Shown piece after piece: positions 37,431 to 47,296 of a stretch of DNA of 64,000 nucleotides. The position numbers and the translations under genes are program-made. Position 1 is the first letter of the stretch. The number at the start of each line of letters is the position of its first letter. The notes under the pieces are model-generated. The model saw nothing but the letters and a program-made list of their open reading frames with translations, searched no databases and was not told the origin of the DNA. The stretch lies in assembly GCA_947499155.1 (NCBI GenBank), contig CANMND010000001.1, forward strand, positions 558,001-622,000. Direction: 5' to 3'. This DNA comes from an uncultured Sphingomonadales bacterium. Its GTDB lineage: Bacteria > Pseudomonadota > Alphaproteobacteria > Sphingomonadales > Rhodothalassiaceae.

Positions 37431-39017
37431 TCATCTGGTGACAACAACACCATGACGGCCAGGCTGCATGTCTCCATCTTGCCAGGCGATGGCTCCATTC
37501 ACCATCACCAGATCAAAGCCCTTGGCCAGACTGAAAGGCGAGACATAATCCGAGGTCGGCTCCACCTGGTCTGGATAAAACATAATCAGGTCGGCCTTTG
37601 CCCCCGCACGGATCACACCCCGATCCTCCAGCTTCATAATCGACGCCGGCAGGCCACTGGCCTTGTGGACAGCAGCTTCAAGAGAAAGCGCCCCCAATTC
37701 ATTCACATAATATGAAATCAGTCGCGCATAGGTTCCTGTACTGCGCGGATGGCGCATGCCTGGTGCACCATCCGTTGAAAGGGCTGTGAGATCACTTGCC
37801 ACCAGCACATCATGCGTTGATGCGTCTTGCGTGAAATGAGCGCCGGACCCACCATCGGGACCAATGGAAATCAGGAAATCAGCTACGTCCATTCCCGCCT
37901 CATTGGCCACGTCTTCCAGCGTCATGCCGCTATAAGGCTCAGAGCCAAACAACAAGGCGCCAGGGCCATTGCGCTTTTCTATGCGGGCTGAAAGATAAGC
38001 CGCCAGTTCATCACGTCTGGTTTTGACAACAGTTTCATAGTCATGAGGCGGCAAGGCCCAGTCAGGAAACAAAATAGCGACACCGGTATAGCCGGCGATA
38101 TAGGGGTAGATATCGGCGCTGATTTCGATCCCCTGTGCCTGTAGCGAACCAATATAATCAAGCAACCGCTCAGCTCTTTCCGCGCCCTTGCCGTAAACAA
38201 TTTTCAGATGCGAGATATGAACGCGGGCTTCTTTCCCCTGAGCCACCAGTTCTTCAATTGCCCCTTCAATCTTGTCATCATCCTCGGTGCGCATATGGCT
38301 CATGATAATGCCATCACGGGACCCCACGACCTGCGCAAGGGCAACAAGCTCTGACGGTTCTGCCAACAGGCCGGGGATATATTCCAGGCCCGTGGTCATG
38401 CCAAAAGCGCCTGCTTCCATATCAGCGTCCAGGCGGGATCTAAGTTCGCTTATCTCTGTTGGCGTCAAAGATTCAGCCTTCGCACCAATGCCTGCCTGAT
38501 AACGCAAGGTGCCATGACCTGACATGGGTACCACATTAACCTCTGACCCTTGATCTTTAAGCGCCTGCAACCAGTGAACAAGGCCCTGGCCTGTGGCGTC
38601 ATTTTCACTGTTCCAGCGCACCCCTGCTGTCCGCCCGTCCAGCCCCAAAACGACCGTGGTCACGCCCATGGCAAGGAATCCCTCATAGGAATCCTCCAAA
38701 GGATTGCCATGGGCATGGAGATCAATAAAACCGGGGGCAAGAACCCGGTCTTGCGCATCAATCACCTGCCCGGCTGTTACAGACTGTGGATCAATATCAC
38801 CAACTTTCGCAATCACACCGTCTTTCAGCAGGACCGCACCCTTTGTGCGGGGTTCTCCAGTCCCATCCACGATCTGCGCATTGATGATCATGGTGTCATA
38901 AAGGACCGATCCGCCATCAAGGGCCTGCCCTGCCTCGTCTTTACAGCCCAAAAGTGCCAGTACAGCAAAGCCCAGAACCGCAGACTTAAAGCCCCTGACA
39001 GCATGATTATGCAACAT
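37431..39017 (-). CDS. N-acyl-D-amino-acid deacylase, lipoprotein form
   Basis: A 528-residue amidohydrolase of the D-aminoacylase type, which removes acyl groups from N-acyl-D-amino acids. The N-terminus has a lipobox (FAVLALLGCKDE), so it is probably a periplasm-facing lipoprotein, unlike the cytoplasmic enzymes. Metal-site segments are FIDLHAHGNP (HxH), IMSHMRTEDDD, VHISHLKIVYG, and LSTDGAPGMRHPRSTGTYARL. The position usually holding the zinc-ligand Cys (GNCG) reads GLDG here, so metal binding may differ. It is the last gene of the minus-strand D-amino-acid locus, 4 bases after the PLP enzyme. Confidence 0.87.
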   Translation of the reverse strand: MLHNHAVRGFKSAVLGFAVLALLGCKDEAGQALDGGSVLYDTMIINAQIVDGTGEPRTKGAVLLKDGVIAKVGDIDPQSVTAGQVIDAQDRVLAPGFIDLHAHGNPLEDSYEGFLAMGVTTVVLGLDGRTAGVRWNSENDATGQGLVHWLQALKDQGSEVNVVPMSGHGTLRYQAGIGAKAESLTPTEISELRSRLDADMEAGAFGMTTGLEYIPGLLAEPSELVALAQVVGSRDGIIMSHMRTEDDDKIEGAIEELVAQGKEARVHISHLKIVYGKGAERAERLLDYIGSLQAQGIEISADIYPYIAGYTGVAILFPDWALPPHDYETVVKTRRDELAAYLSARIEKRNGPGALLFGSEPYSGMTLEDVANEAGMDVADFLISIGPDGGSGAHFTQDASTHDVLVASDLTALSTDGAPGMRHPRSTGTYARLISYYVNELGALSLEAAVHKASGLPASIMKLEDRGVIRAGAKADLIMFYPDQVEPTSDYVSPFSLAKGFDLVMVNGAIAWQDGDMQPGRHGVVVTR

Positions 39018-39021
39018 GACC

Positions 39022-40050
39022 TTATCCTTCCTTTATGGCGAACTGCTCGGGATAGGCAAACAGCGCCGGTGCGCCACCCGTATGTAAAAAGACAATGTCC
39101 TCGCCATTGGCCAATTCGCCATGGACCACCATGTCAAGGAACCCGGCCATCACCTTGCCGGTATAAACAGGATCCAGGGCAAGACCCTCAGTCTGTGCCG
39201 CCGTTCGAATAGCAGCGGTACCTGCATCTGAGGGCACCGCATAGCCTGCACCCACATATTGATCTGTAACGCGGATATCATCATCGGATACGACAGGGAC
39301 TTCACCTGCCCAGTGTGGAGTCATGTCCTCAATTATGACGCGGACACGCTCGCATTTGACATCTGCAGGCTCACTGACAGAAACGCCAAGAACCGTTATA
39401 TCCGACCCGGCATAACGCAGACCGGCAAGGAGCCCTGCATGGGTACCGGCACTGCCTGTCCCCAACACAATATGGCTGGGCCTGATTTCCATTTCTGAAA
39501 ATTGCGCCAACAGTTCCAGCGCACATTCCGCATAGCCCATGGCCCCCACACCGTCTGAGGCACCGAAGGGGGCAACGAATGGCGTTTTCCCTTTGGCCTT
39601 CATTTCACTGACCAGTTCCGCAACTTTGGCATCTGTCAATGGCCCATCATCATCCACCTGATGCATATGGGCGCCCGCAATTCCGTCAAGAAGATAATTG
39701 CCGGTCGCATTATAAACAGGGCTTGCCGCGTAATCGGTTCCGCTCAAGGGGTTTGCTACGACACCATGGAATTCAAACCCAAGCTTTGCCGAAGCCGCAG
39801 CGGTCTGGCGGACAAAATTTGACTGAACGCCGCCATTGGCAATGACCACATCTGCCTTTTCAGACAAGGCCCGGCCCATAATATACTCAAGCTTGCGGGC
39901 CTTGTTGCCACCAAAATAAAGACCGGTGCAATCATCCCGCTTCACAAAAAGACGAGGCTTTGCATCAAGCAGTCGGGCAAGTGCTTCCATCGGCTCCAGG
40001 GGAGTGGGAGTGTGGGCAAGCCTGGCTTTCGGCAGATTGGTCAACAACAT
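39022..40050 (-). CDS. PLP-dependent D-cysteine desulfhydrase / ACC-deaminase family enzyme
   Basis: A 342-residue fold-type II PLP enzyme. The Lys of the Schiff base lies in LYFGGNKARKLEYIMG, followed by ANGGVQSNFVRQTAAASAKLG and the phosphate-binding GTGSAGTHAGLLAGLR. Closest named activities are D-cysteine desulfhydrase (to pyruvate, sulfide and ammonia), ACC deaminase and L-cysteate sulfo-lyase. The sequence alone does not separate them. Neighbours for D-amino acid release favour a D-amino acid substrate. The gaps to the flanking genes are 15 and 4 bases, so it is in the operon. Confidence 0.85.
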   Translation of the reverse strand: MLLTNLPKARLAHTPTPLEPMEALARLLDAKPRLFVKRDDCTGLYFGGNKARKLEYIMGRALSEKADVVIANGGVQSNFVRQTAAASAKLGFEFHGVVANPLSGTDYAASPVYNATGNYLLDGIAGAHMHQVDDDGPLTDAKVAELVSEMKAKGKTPFVAPFGASDGVGAMGYAECALELLAQFSEMEIRPSHIVLGTGSAGTHAGLLAGLRYAGSDITVLGVSVSEPADVKCERVRVIIEDMTPHWAGEVPVVSDDDIRVTDQYVGAGYAVPSDAGTAAIRTAAQTEGLALDPVYTGKVMAGFLDMVVHGELANGEDIVFLHTGGAPALFAYPEQFAIKEG

Positions 40051-40065
40051 AACAGCACCTTAAAC

Positions 40066-41463
40066 TCAATACTTTACAACAGGGGCCTCACGCCTTTGAA
40101 AGGGACGGCCGAAATAACGGCGGGTCTCTTTCAAAACACGGGGCGACAATAGCAAGGCTGACAAAAGCGTGGGCACAGCCATGATGGCGAACATGAAATC
40201 AATGAAGTTGATAATCAGCGCGAGGGAAGACACCGCACCCAACAGAATGCTCAGGCAATAAAAAACCAGATATCGGTTACTTGTTCGCGCTCCGAACAGA
40301 AAAGAAAAGCACGTCATGCCAAAATAGGAATAGGAAAACAGCGACGAAAGCCCGAAGGACAAAATACAGACCAGCAGAATGTAGTTGCCCACACCGGGAT
40401 AGGCCATTTCAAACGCGGTCGCTGTCAACAAGACACCACCGCCTGCATCTGTCTGCCAGGCACCAGTGATCAGGATGGCAATTGCGGTCAGGGTGCAGAT
40501 AACCAATGTGTCAATGACCGGCCCCAGCATGGCAACCAGACCTTCGCGGATTGGTTCTTTGGTGCGCGCCACTCCATGGGCCATTGGGGCTGTGCCGATA
40601 CCGGCTTCATTGGAAAATGCCGCACGACGAAAGCCCAAAATTATCAGGCCACCAACGGCACCGCCAAACAAGGGATCACCCTGATAATGACTGGCGGAAA
40701 ATGCATCGCTTATGATCAGTGCAAATGTCTCAGGAACTGCGCTCCAGTGGGTTATGACAATCCCTGCAACAGCCAGCAGATACAAAACAACCATGAGCGG
40801 GACCAGCCTGACTGACACGTCCCCCACACGCTTTAACCCGCCGGACATCACAAGGGCTGTTAAAGCCAAAAGGCCAAGCCCGATCGCAAAAGGTGCCCAT
40901 CCGCCAAAGTCCAGCCCCAATGGCTGAACAAGAATGCTGTCAACAGCGCCGGTTAACTGGTTGGCGTTAAAAACCGGAAGACAGCCGAACATGCCCGCAA
41001 GGCAGAACATGACAGCCAGCGGCCTCCATCTTTTGCCAAGCCCCTCGACGATCACATACATCGGGCCGCCGCGCACTTCACCATTGCTATCGGTTCCGCG
41101 ATACATAACGGCAAGCGAACATGTGAAATATTTTGTTGCCATTCCGAAAATGGCTGACACCCACATCCAGAAAATAGCACCTGGCCCGCCAAGCTGAATG
41201 GCAACAGCAACGCCTGCGATATTTCCCATGCCGATAGTCGCAGCAAGGGCAACTGACAGTGCCTTGAAGTGGCTGACCTCGCCCGGATCATCCTTGTTGC
41301 TGTAGCGCCCTGTTAGGACCGCAAGGCCATGTCCGAAATGCCGAAAAGGAACAAAGCGCGAGAGGACAAGAAAATACAGGCCGCTCGTTGTCAGCAAGAT
41401 CAGCAGCGGCAGGCCCCACACCCAATCCGCCGCAGCCGTGACGATCTGTTCAAGCCTGAACAT
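40066..41463 (-). CDS. Sodium:alanine/glycine symporter (AGCS family)
   Basis: A 465-residue transporter with about 11 helices. AGCS signatures are IGMGNIAGVAVAIQLGGPGAIFWMW, RGGPMYVIVEGLG and FRRAAFSNEAGIGTAPMAHG. Known members take up L- and D-alanine or glycine with sodium. In this locus it would carry released amino acids from the periplasm into the cytoplasm. Located 30 bases after the serine hydrolase and 15 bases before the PLP enzyme. Confidence 0.93.
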   Translation of the reverse strand: MFRLEQIVTAAADWVWGLPLLILLTTSGLYFLVLSRFVPFRHFGHGLAVLTGRYSNKDDPGEVSHFKALSVALAATIGMGNIAGVAVAIQLGGPGAIFWMWVSAIFGMATKYFTCSLAVMYRGTDSNGEVRGGPMYVIVEGLGKRWRPLAVMFCLAGMFGCLPVFNANQLTGAVDSILVQPLGLDFGGWAPFAIGLGLLALTALVMSGGLKRVGDVSVRLVPLMVVLYLLAVAGIVITHWSAVPETFALIISDAFSASHYQGDPLFGGAVGGLIILGFRRAAFSNEAGIGTAPMAHGVARTKEPIREGLVAMLGPVIDTLVICTLTAIAILITGAWQTDAGGGVLLTATAFEMAYPGVGNYILLVCILSFGLSSLFSYSYFGMTCFSFLFGARTSNRYLVFYCLSILLGAVSSLALIINFIDFMFAIMAVPTLLSALLLSPRVLKETRRYFGRPFQRREAPVVKY

Positions 41464-41493
41464 ATTGGCTGCCCCTGTTCGACGGCAACATGA

Positions 41494-42678
41494 TCATCGC
41501 CCCAGCAAGGGAAGGACAGTTTCAAAAAGATCCTTGCGCGTTGCCCGTAAAATCGAGTCTTCGCGAGAGACGCCTTTTGTCGTGGTGTTGTTTGTAAAGA
41601 TGGCCGCAGCCTTGCTTTTTGGCTCGACATAAACAAAGGCGGTGAATGACTTTTGGCTCCCTGTGTGCCCGATATAACGATGGGTCTGTCCATCATAGCT
41701 GGACGCATGGTCAATCACGAAAAAGCCCATACCCATCTGTTCATCCACAGTGGGGTCTGATGTGGGATAGATCGGGCGCCACATCTGCTCGAGCGTGTCG
41801 CGGGAAAGCACAAAATCGTATGTGCCCTCATCACCCACACCAATCCAGAAATTAAGCCACTTCACCATGTCAGAGACAGGGCCGTTGAGGCCGCCATTCC
41901 CGACAGTTGCACCGGTATCGAAATCCAGCCCCTGCGCTGTCACCTGATCATCCGTGCGGGCATAGTTATTGGAGCGGTCCGCCAAAAGATAATAAGGCGT
42001 CACATCAAAATAACTGCGGGTCATGCCAAGGGGCATCAGGATATTTTTAGTCAGATACGTTTCAATGGAATCGCCGGTCACCTCTTCCACCACCCGGCCC
42101 AGCATGGAAAGGCCAGGGTTGGAGTATGAAAACCTGCTTCCCGGCTCAAACTCTATCTCGGTATAAGGCATCATGGCTGCCACCTGCGCCCAGTCAGTTG
42201 GCTCATGGGGATGCCAGTCTTCTGATCCGCCCCATGGGAAAGTGGAACCGCGAAAGCCCGATGTGTGGGTAATCAGATGACGCAGGGTAATCTCATCCAT
42301 GGAGCCATAAGAATTATGAACCTTCCGGACCTCTGGAAGGTAACGCACCACAGGGTCATCAAGGGACAAAAGCCCACGTTCCACAAGCTGCATGGCTGCA
42401 ACAACTGTCAGGGTCTTGGTGATCGAGGCCCAGTGGAAAATGGTATCAGCATCTACAGGCCTTTGGGTGTCAAGATCAGCAAAACCATAATGCTCATGGC
42501 CCAATATCTCGCCATTCTGAAGGATATAAAGGCTGGACCCCACAACGCCTTGCTGATCTGCCCGCTCTTTATAGCGCTCTGCCGCCTCACCCCATGCTGC
42601 GTTGAAATCAGCGCCATGGACCGTTGCGGCTGCAGACACCATGAGCATCGCCAGAAGGGCTGATAAGACCTTTTTCAT
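41494..42678 (-). CDS. Secreted beta-lactamase-fold serine hydrolase
   Basis: A 394-residue class C beta-lactamase/D-aminopeptidase-fold hydrolase. I chose ATG 42678 (MKKVLSALLAMLMVSAAATV), which starts a clean signal peptide. An ATG 18 bases earlier adds only six residues. The SxxK nucleophile motif is WASITKTLTV, the YxN motif FSYSNPGLSML, and the third motif GHTGSQKSF. Such enzymes include D-aminopeptidases, DD-peptidases and esterases. With the D-amino-acid neighbours a D-stereospecific peptidase acting in the periplasm is likely, not antibiotic resistance. Confidence 0.85.
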   Translation of the reverse strand: MKKVLSALLAMLMVSAAATVHGADFNAAWGEAAERYKERADQQGVVGSSLYILQNGEILGHEHYGFADLDTQRPVDADTIFHWASITKTLTVVAAMQLVERGLLSLDDPVVRYLPEVRKVHNSYGSMDEITLRHLITHTSGFRGSTFPWGGSEDWHPHEPTDWAQVAAMMPYTEIEFEPGSRFSYSNPGLSMLGRVVEEVTGDSIETYLTKNILMPLGMTRSYFDVTPYYLLADRSNNYARTDDQVTAQGLDFDTGATVGNGGLNGPVSDMVKWLNFWIGVGDEGTYDFVLSRDTLEQMWRPIYPTSDPTVDEQMGMGFFVIDHASSYDGQTHRYIGHTGSQKSFTAFVYVEPKSKAAAIFTNNTTTKGVSREDSILRATRKDLFETVLPLLGR

Positions 42679-42696
42679 AGGGTGTCCCCTGTTCAA

Positions 42697-43833
42697 TTAT
42701 CCCAAAACGTCAACAAGCACGCGCTGCCAGTTTCCGCCCATGATTTTCTCGACTTCACGCGCCTTGAACCCGGCACGTTCCAGCGACTGGTGAATAGTCT
42801 GCATGCGATATACGTTATTGAGTTCGGGGATCACCACATGCTCGGGCAAGGTGGCAAATCCCGGCACGCCCTGCTCATGGATCGAGCGCCACCAGTCATG
42901 ATAAGTCTTTACGCCTTCGGCATTGTTATTCCCCAGCTTTCGCAAATTTTCTTGTCCCGTAATCGGGTAATCATTGGCAATGGCTGCTGCATCTATGCCA
43001 CCCACATTTACGACATGCCGGATATGATCAATATAATGCTCAATGGTTGGCACCGGATCGTTTGTCAGCCAGAAGCTCATCATGAAAACGCCCATGACCC
43101 CACCAGTCTCGGCTACAGCCCGGATCATGTCATCTGTCGCACAACGCGGATTATCGACAAAAGCACGGCACGCCCCATGAGACAGGATAATCGGTGACTG
43201 TGACTGCGCTGCGGCTTCAAGTGCTGTGGGTTCTGACGCATGTGACACGTCGGGAATAATGTTTAGACGATTCATTTCCGCAATGCCGTCACGACCCAGT
43301 GCTGTTAGTCCGCTTTGGTGCGCTTCGATGGCGCCACCGGCAAACAGATTGTTATTGTGATGGGTCAGTTGCAGGATCCTTAGACCTCTGCCATGAAAAT
43401 AGGCAATTCGGTCCAGATCATTGTCTATGGGCTCACAAGATTGAAGCTGAAAGAATACACCAGCCCCCGGTTTGCTGCCAATGTCACTGCCTTTTGTCGC
43501 GAGCCATGTGTTGGGGAAGGTCGTGCGCATTCTGGCGAGGGCAGCGTCTATTCCCCTGTCGCAGGCGTCAAATGTTCTCAGATACCGGGGGTGCCCTTGC
43601 GCATCAGTCACACTTTCGACTTCAGACACATCGCAGATAAATGCATAAAGGCCAGAGGCCGCTATATCTTGAGCGGTTTCGGGGAAAAAACTTAAGCCAT
43701 CAATATAAAGTGGCCTTGCAGATGTGCGCGAAACTCCGCCGGCACAGGCAGCAACCAACCCGGCGGCCCCGGTTGCCAAAAATCGCCTGCGGGACAAACC
43801 GTTGGAAATATCCTGTTTAACGCCCTGAGCCAT
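42697..43833 (-). CDS. M19 (membrane dipeptidase) family protein with altered metal site
   Basis: A 378-residue Tat-exported protein. RRRFLATGAAGLVAACAGG gives both a twin-arginine and a lipobox-like site. The start at 43833 is supported by TAAGGGGG upstream. M19 features present are LQLTHHNNNLFAGGA, IPDVSHASEPTALEAA and SPIILSHGACRAF, which supply the expected histidines, and SCEPIDND, which may hold the bridging Glu. The first zinc motif, normally DGHND, reads IDGLSFFPE (residues 44-52), so the His and Asp ligands are absent. It may bind one metal or be non-hydrolytic, and could be a subfamily of its own. It follows the TonB receptor by 105 bases. Confidence 0.75.
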   Translation of the reverse strand: MAQGVKQDISNGLSRRRFLATGAAGLVAACAGGVSRTSARPLYIDGLSFFPETAQDIAASGLYAFICDVSEVESVTDAQGHPRYLRTFDACDRGIDAALARMRTTFPNTWLATKGSDIGSKPGAGVFFQLQSCEPIDNDLDRIAYFHGRGLRILQLTHHNNNLFAGGAIEAHQSGLTALGRDGIAEMNRLNIIPDVSHASEPTALEAAAQSQSPIILSHGACRAFVDNPRCATDDMIRAVAETGGVMGVFMMSFWLTNDPVPTIEHYIDHIRHVVNVGGIDAAAIANDYPITGQENLRKLGNNNAEGVKTYHDWWRSIHEQGVPGFATLPEHVVIPELNNVYRMQTIHQSLERAGFKAREVEKIMGGNWQRVLVDVLG

Positions 43834-43938
43834 AAGTCGCCCCCTTACCACTTTATTGATGCTGTCATAGCGCTGATATTCCAAAGAACCACCACCGGGA
43901 CCATCTGAATAGGGTCCCGGCAATGGTTATTCGTTGAA

Positions 43939-46872
43939 TCAGAACTGCTTGGTTACTCCAAACTGGAATGTCCGGCCAAAGGGATCATAGACACTGCACG
44001 GACGATTACATCCGGTATCGGCGGAATTGGTCCCAGACGGAATATGTGGAGGCTTGGTATCAAAGAGATTCTCAACCCCCACCGTCATAAACAAGCTGTC
44101 GTTGAATGCATACCGGAGCTGGAGATCCTGATAAACCTTGGCTTTCGCAATATTGAATGGCGAGTCAGCAGGCCGAAGGAAGCTGTCTTGTGCCTTGCCA
44201 AGATAGCGCATGCCATAATGAGCCTGGAAGGGTCCAACGCCATAAGTCAAAGAGCCGTTCCAACGATGACGTGACGCTCCAATTAGGCCGTCAAGCACCT
44301 CCACATTCACACCGTCTGGCAGGGTCGTAAACTGCTCCAGCTCGATCAGCCAGGTGTAGTTCACGTTCATATCAAGTGAACCAGGCAAACCCAGTGTTGA
44401 ATCAAGGTCAAAGCCGTAGCGCACTGACACATCAATACCTGAGGTATCAACGCCCCCGATATTTAGGGCATTCTGTTGAATCCGACGGATCTGGCCGGTG
44501 TTGAATTCGGCATTTCCACCCGGATTACTGGGGAAGCGCTCGACAACACTGCAAAACTGATCTCTCACCCCGGCTGGCTGCGTGTAGCAAAGCTCCATCA
44601 GCTTGGCAGACGAAATGTTCTGGATCGCCTTGTCGATTTCGATACGATAATAATCCGCAGTCACCACAAGGCCCGGGACTGCCATCGGAGTGAAGACAAC
44701 TCCGACTGTCAATGTATCAGCCTTTTCTTCACGCAGATTCGGATTTCCCGACGCAGTAACGCTGATCAACTGCCGATTCAAATCGCCCTGCACAAAAGAG
44801 CCATCCAAATCAACACGTTGCTTTACCCCGGCTTCCGCCAGACAGTTCGCCGTCAGGACCCCGCCGGTATTGTCAACAAACCCTGCACCGCCCACACCAT
44901 TACAAGGATCGACAACACTTGATCCAAAGCTGGGCGCACCGGTTGTGAACAATTCGCCGATATTGGGTGCCCGGACCGATGTCCCGTATGTACCACGGAA
45001 ACGAACGCTCTTGGATGGCTCCCAGGATGCACCAACTTTCCAGGACAGCGCGCCGCCGACGGTTGAATAATCCGCGTAACGTATGGCTGCATTCAGTCCA
45101 AAATAATCAACAAAAGGCTGACTGGCCAAGACAGGGACATCAACTTCCATATAGCCTTCCGTCACATCGAAACGGCCTGAAGATGCCGGGCGCTTTTCAC
45201 CGGACGTCTGCCCGGTCTGCGTCAGGACATCAGGAACCTCCTTGCTGCTTTCCCTGCGATGCTCGATACCGGCAGCCACACTTACAGCACCAGCCGGCAA
45301 GTCAAAAAGTGGCCCCTGCGCATTGGCAGCCATGACGTTTTGACGGATTGTTGCACGGTAAGAACCAGGAGCTTCAATGAACGCTGCCGCTTCCGGAGTC
45401 ACCGAGCCTGCCCCAAACAGATTGAGTGGAACACAGCCCTGATCGCGCGCCATTTCACTAACACAGCGCAGCTTTCCGGGCACATCAGGATCCGCTTCCA
45501 CATCCAGGGCCAAAATAATGTTGGTCGTATTGATCTGACCTTCACCGGTTTGGGACTGGAGAGTCTGCCCAAAGGAATAATAAGCGTCCCAGGTCCAGTT
45601 ATTGAACACATCACCTTTCAGGCCTACGGCAGTCCGCAGGGTCTGTCGGGAGTTGTCAAAGGTCCGCACACCGACCTCGCCCAGACGACGGGCATATTCA
45701 ATGCTCAGAATATCATCCAATGGATCGGCGTTTGCATTCCTGTCGTTTATAAAGTCCAACAAGCCTTGCGGAATGAACGGGTTATCCAGAGGAATCCCCC
45801 CTGCCGGACCGTCAGCCACGTTTGCAGACATAAATGCACGCGGCTCTTCGATGATGATCGTATCCACATGGGCAAATGACACATCACCAAACAGGGTGAC
45901 AGAGTCAAAAATGTCATAATTTGCCTTGGCTGCTGTCAAAAGCCGATCATTGGGCGATGAGATCGTCCGGAATGCGGCCCGATTAAACCCATGGATCGCC
46001 CGGTCATACCCCTGGATCAGATTTCCACCGTCATCAAATGTGAAGTGATCTGCAAAGGACGGAAGATTGGTCAAAAACCGCCCCTGTTCAGAGAAGGTGC
46101 TGTAGGCTTCGGGACCGACATCGCCCAGGAACTGGTCTTCCGCAGCAAATTTCCGCTTGCTGGCCATCAGCCCCTTGTCTTTGTAATAGCCAATGCTGAG
46201 GACTGCGTTGCCTCTGTTTTCAGAGCCGAAATTTCCACCGATTGTCGCAGCGACGTTATATTTCGTACCACCTCCCGCTTCGGTGAGGCTGCCACGGCCT
46301 GTAAGGGAGACGCCTTCAAAGTCGCTTTTCTGGATGATATTGACGACACCTGCGATCGCATCCGACCCATAAACGGCAGATGCACCGTCAGTCACCACTT
46401 CGACCCGCTCGATAAAATCTATAGGGATGGTATTGAAGTCTACAGCGGATGTGCCTGCAATTCCGGAAACAGCTCTACGGCCATCGATCAAAACAAGCGT
46501 CCTGCCAGCGCCAAGATTGCGCAGATTGACAGTATTGACACCGGAATTAAAGGAATCGAACGTCCCTGCAGTAGAAGAATGGTCTGAACGTCCAAACTGT
46601 GGAAGCTCGTACAAAACAGAGGCCAGATTCTCAAGGCCGGATTGCCCCAGCTGTTTGTCGCTGATGATTTCCACTGGCGTGGGCGATGTCACATTAGAGC
46701 GAACAATACGCGACCCTGTAACCAGTATCTCCTCAAGCGATGCGCTTTCTTGAGCATGCACTGATCCAGCCACCGATGCGGCTGCGACCAAAAGGGCAAG
46801 CCGTGATACATGCCCAAGGTGACGTGCCCGATACCCACTGCTTTTCGCAAATCTTCCATCCCGCTCAGACAT
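43939..46872 (-). CDS. TonB-dependent receptor (peptide/D-amino-acid locus)
   Basis: A 977-residue outer-membrane receptor. The signal peptide ends near ASVAGSVHAQE, and the TonB box is LEEILVTGSRIVRSN. The plug has FNSGVNTVNLRNLGAGRTLVLIDGRRAV and IERVEVVTDGASAVYGSDAIAGVVNII, typical of the large CirA/oligopeptide-like TBDR group. The C-terminus ends FQFGVTKQF. Size and locus point to peptides as ligand. AGAGGAA stands before ATG 46872. Its promoter region carries the GntR-type palindrome at 46942-46957. Confidence 0.92.
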   Translation of the reverse strand: MSERDGRFAKSSGYRARHLGHVSRLALLVAAASVAGSVHAQESASLEEILVTGSRIVRSNVTSPTPVEIISDKQLGQSGLENLASVLYELPQFGRSDHSSTAGTFDSFNSGVNTVNLRNLGAGRTLVLIDGRRAVSGIAGTSAVDFNTIPIDFIERVEVVTDGASAVYGSDAIAGVVNIIQKSDFEGVSLTGRGSLTEAGGGTKYNVAATIGGNFGSENRGNAVLSIGYYKDKGLMASKRKFAAEDQFLGDVGPEAYSTFSEQGRFLTNLPSFADHFTFDDGGNLIQGYDRAIHGFNRAAFRTISSPNDRLLTAAKANYDIFDSVTLFGDVSFAHVDTIIIEEPRAFMSANVADGPAGGIPLDNPFIPQGLLDFINDRNANADPLDDILSIEYARRLGEVGVRTFDNSRQTLRTAVGLKGDVFNNWTWDAYYSFGQTLQSQTGEGQINTTNIILALDVEADPDVPGKLRCVSEMARDQGCVPLNLFGAGSVTPEAAAFIEAPGSYRATIRQNVMAANAQGPLFDLPAGAVSVAAGIEHRRESSKEVPDVLTQTGQTSGEKRPASSGRFDVTEGYMEVDVPVLASQPFVDYFGLNAAIRYADYSTVGGALSWKVGASWEPSKSVRFRGTYGTSVRAPNIGELFTTGAPSFGSSVVDPCNGVGGAGFVDNTGGVLTANCLAEAGVKQRVDLDGSFVQGDLNRQLISVTASGNPNLREEKADTLTVGVVFTPMAVPGLVVTADYYRIEIDKAIQNISSAKLMELCYTQPAGVRDQFCSVVERFPSNPGGNAEFNTGQIRRIQQNALNIGGVDTSGIDVSVRYGFDLDSTLGLPGSLDMNVNYTWLIELEQFTTLPDGVNVEVLDGLIGASRHRWNGSLTYGVGPFQAHYGMRYLGKAQDSFLRPADSPFNIAKAKVYQDLQLRYAFNDSLFMTVGVENLFDTKPPHIPSGTNSADTGCNRPCSVYDPFGRTFQFGVTKQF

Positions 46873-47296
46873 GTTCTTCCTCTCTGAATACCGAGCCTGA
46901 TATCGCCATCAATAACCTCGGGTGAGATAATAATATACTTGATATTGGATCCAATATAAATTGATAAACATTTCCAAGTAAGTCAAGATTGAAACATCTG
47001 ACCGAACACAAAAAACATCATTATATGTTATTTATGTCATACCTTCAGCTTAGCGGGCTGCTTTACCCAGCATAACCGCCACATTTCAGGCAAACGTTCG
47101 CAGCATAACAGAACAGAATAGAGTTATTCCAAAACCGACTGTTAACTGTATTTAAAAGCTGATGTTCTGTGAAAAAAGGTCTGATGACTAAACACGATAT
47201 TAATGAGAGTACGAAAAATCTCCGCCCCTTATTACAGTCTAAAAGCGAATAGTCACAATTGGGCTTAGCGCCTTGAACCATTCAGGATGGGTGTCG
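46873..47296. other. Regulatory intergenic region between GntR gene and receptor gene
   Basis: 424 bases with no convincing gene. The part next to the receptor is AT-rich and carries the candidate promoter and palindrome. The rest (about 46990-47296) has no feature I can name. Confidence 0.6.
46932..46960 (-). promoter_or_regulatory. Receptor promoter with GntR-type operator
   Basis: A perfect 16-bp palindrome, ATATTGGATCCAATAT (46942-46957), lies 70 bases before the receptor start. On the minus strand it fills the spacer between TTTATA (-35-like, 46955-46960) and TATATT (-10, 46932-46937), which are 17 bases apart. The core TTGGATCCAA recurs just before the GntR gene. A bound repressor here would block polymerase. 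The promoter elements are a reading by eye. Confidence 0.65.

Noticed and set aside
41494-42678. Antibiotic-resistance beta-lactamase
   Set aside because: The fold motifs are shared with D-aminopeptidases and esterases, and the gene sits inside a peptide-catabolism operon, so resistance is not supported.
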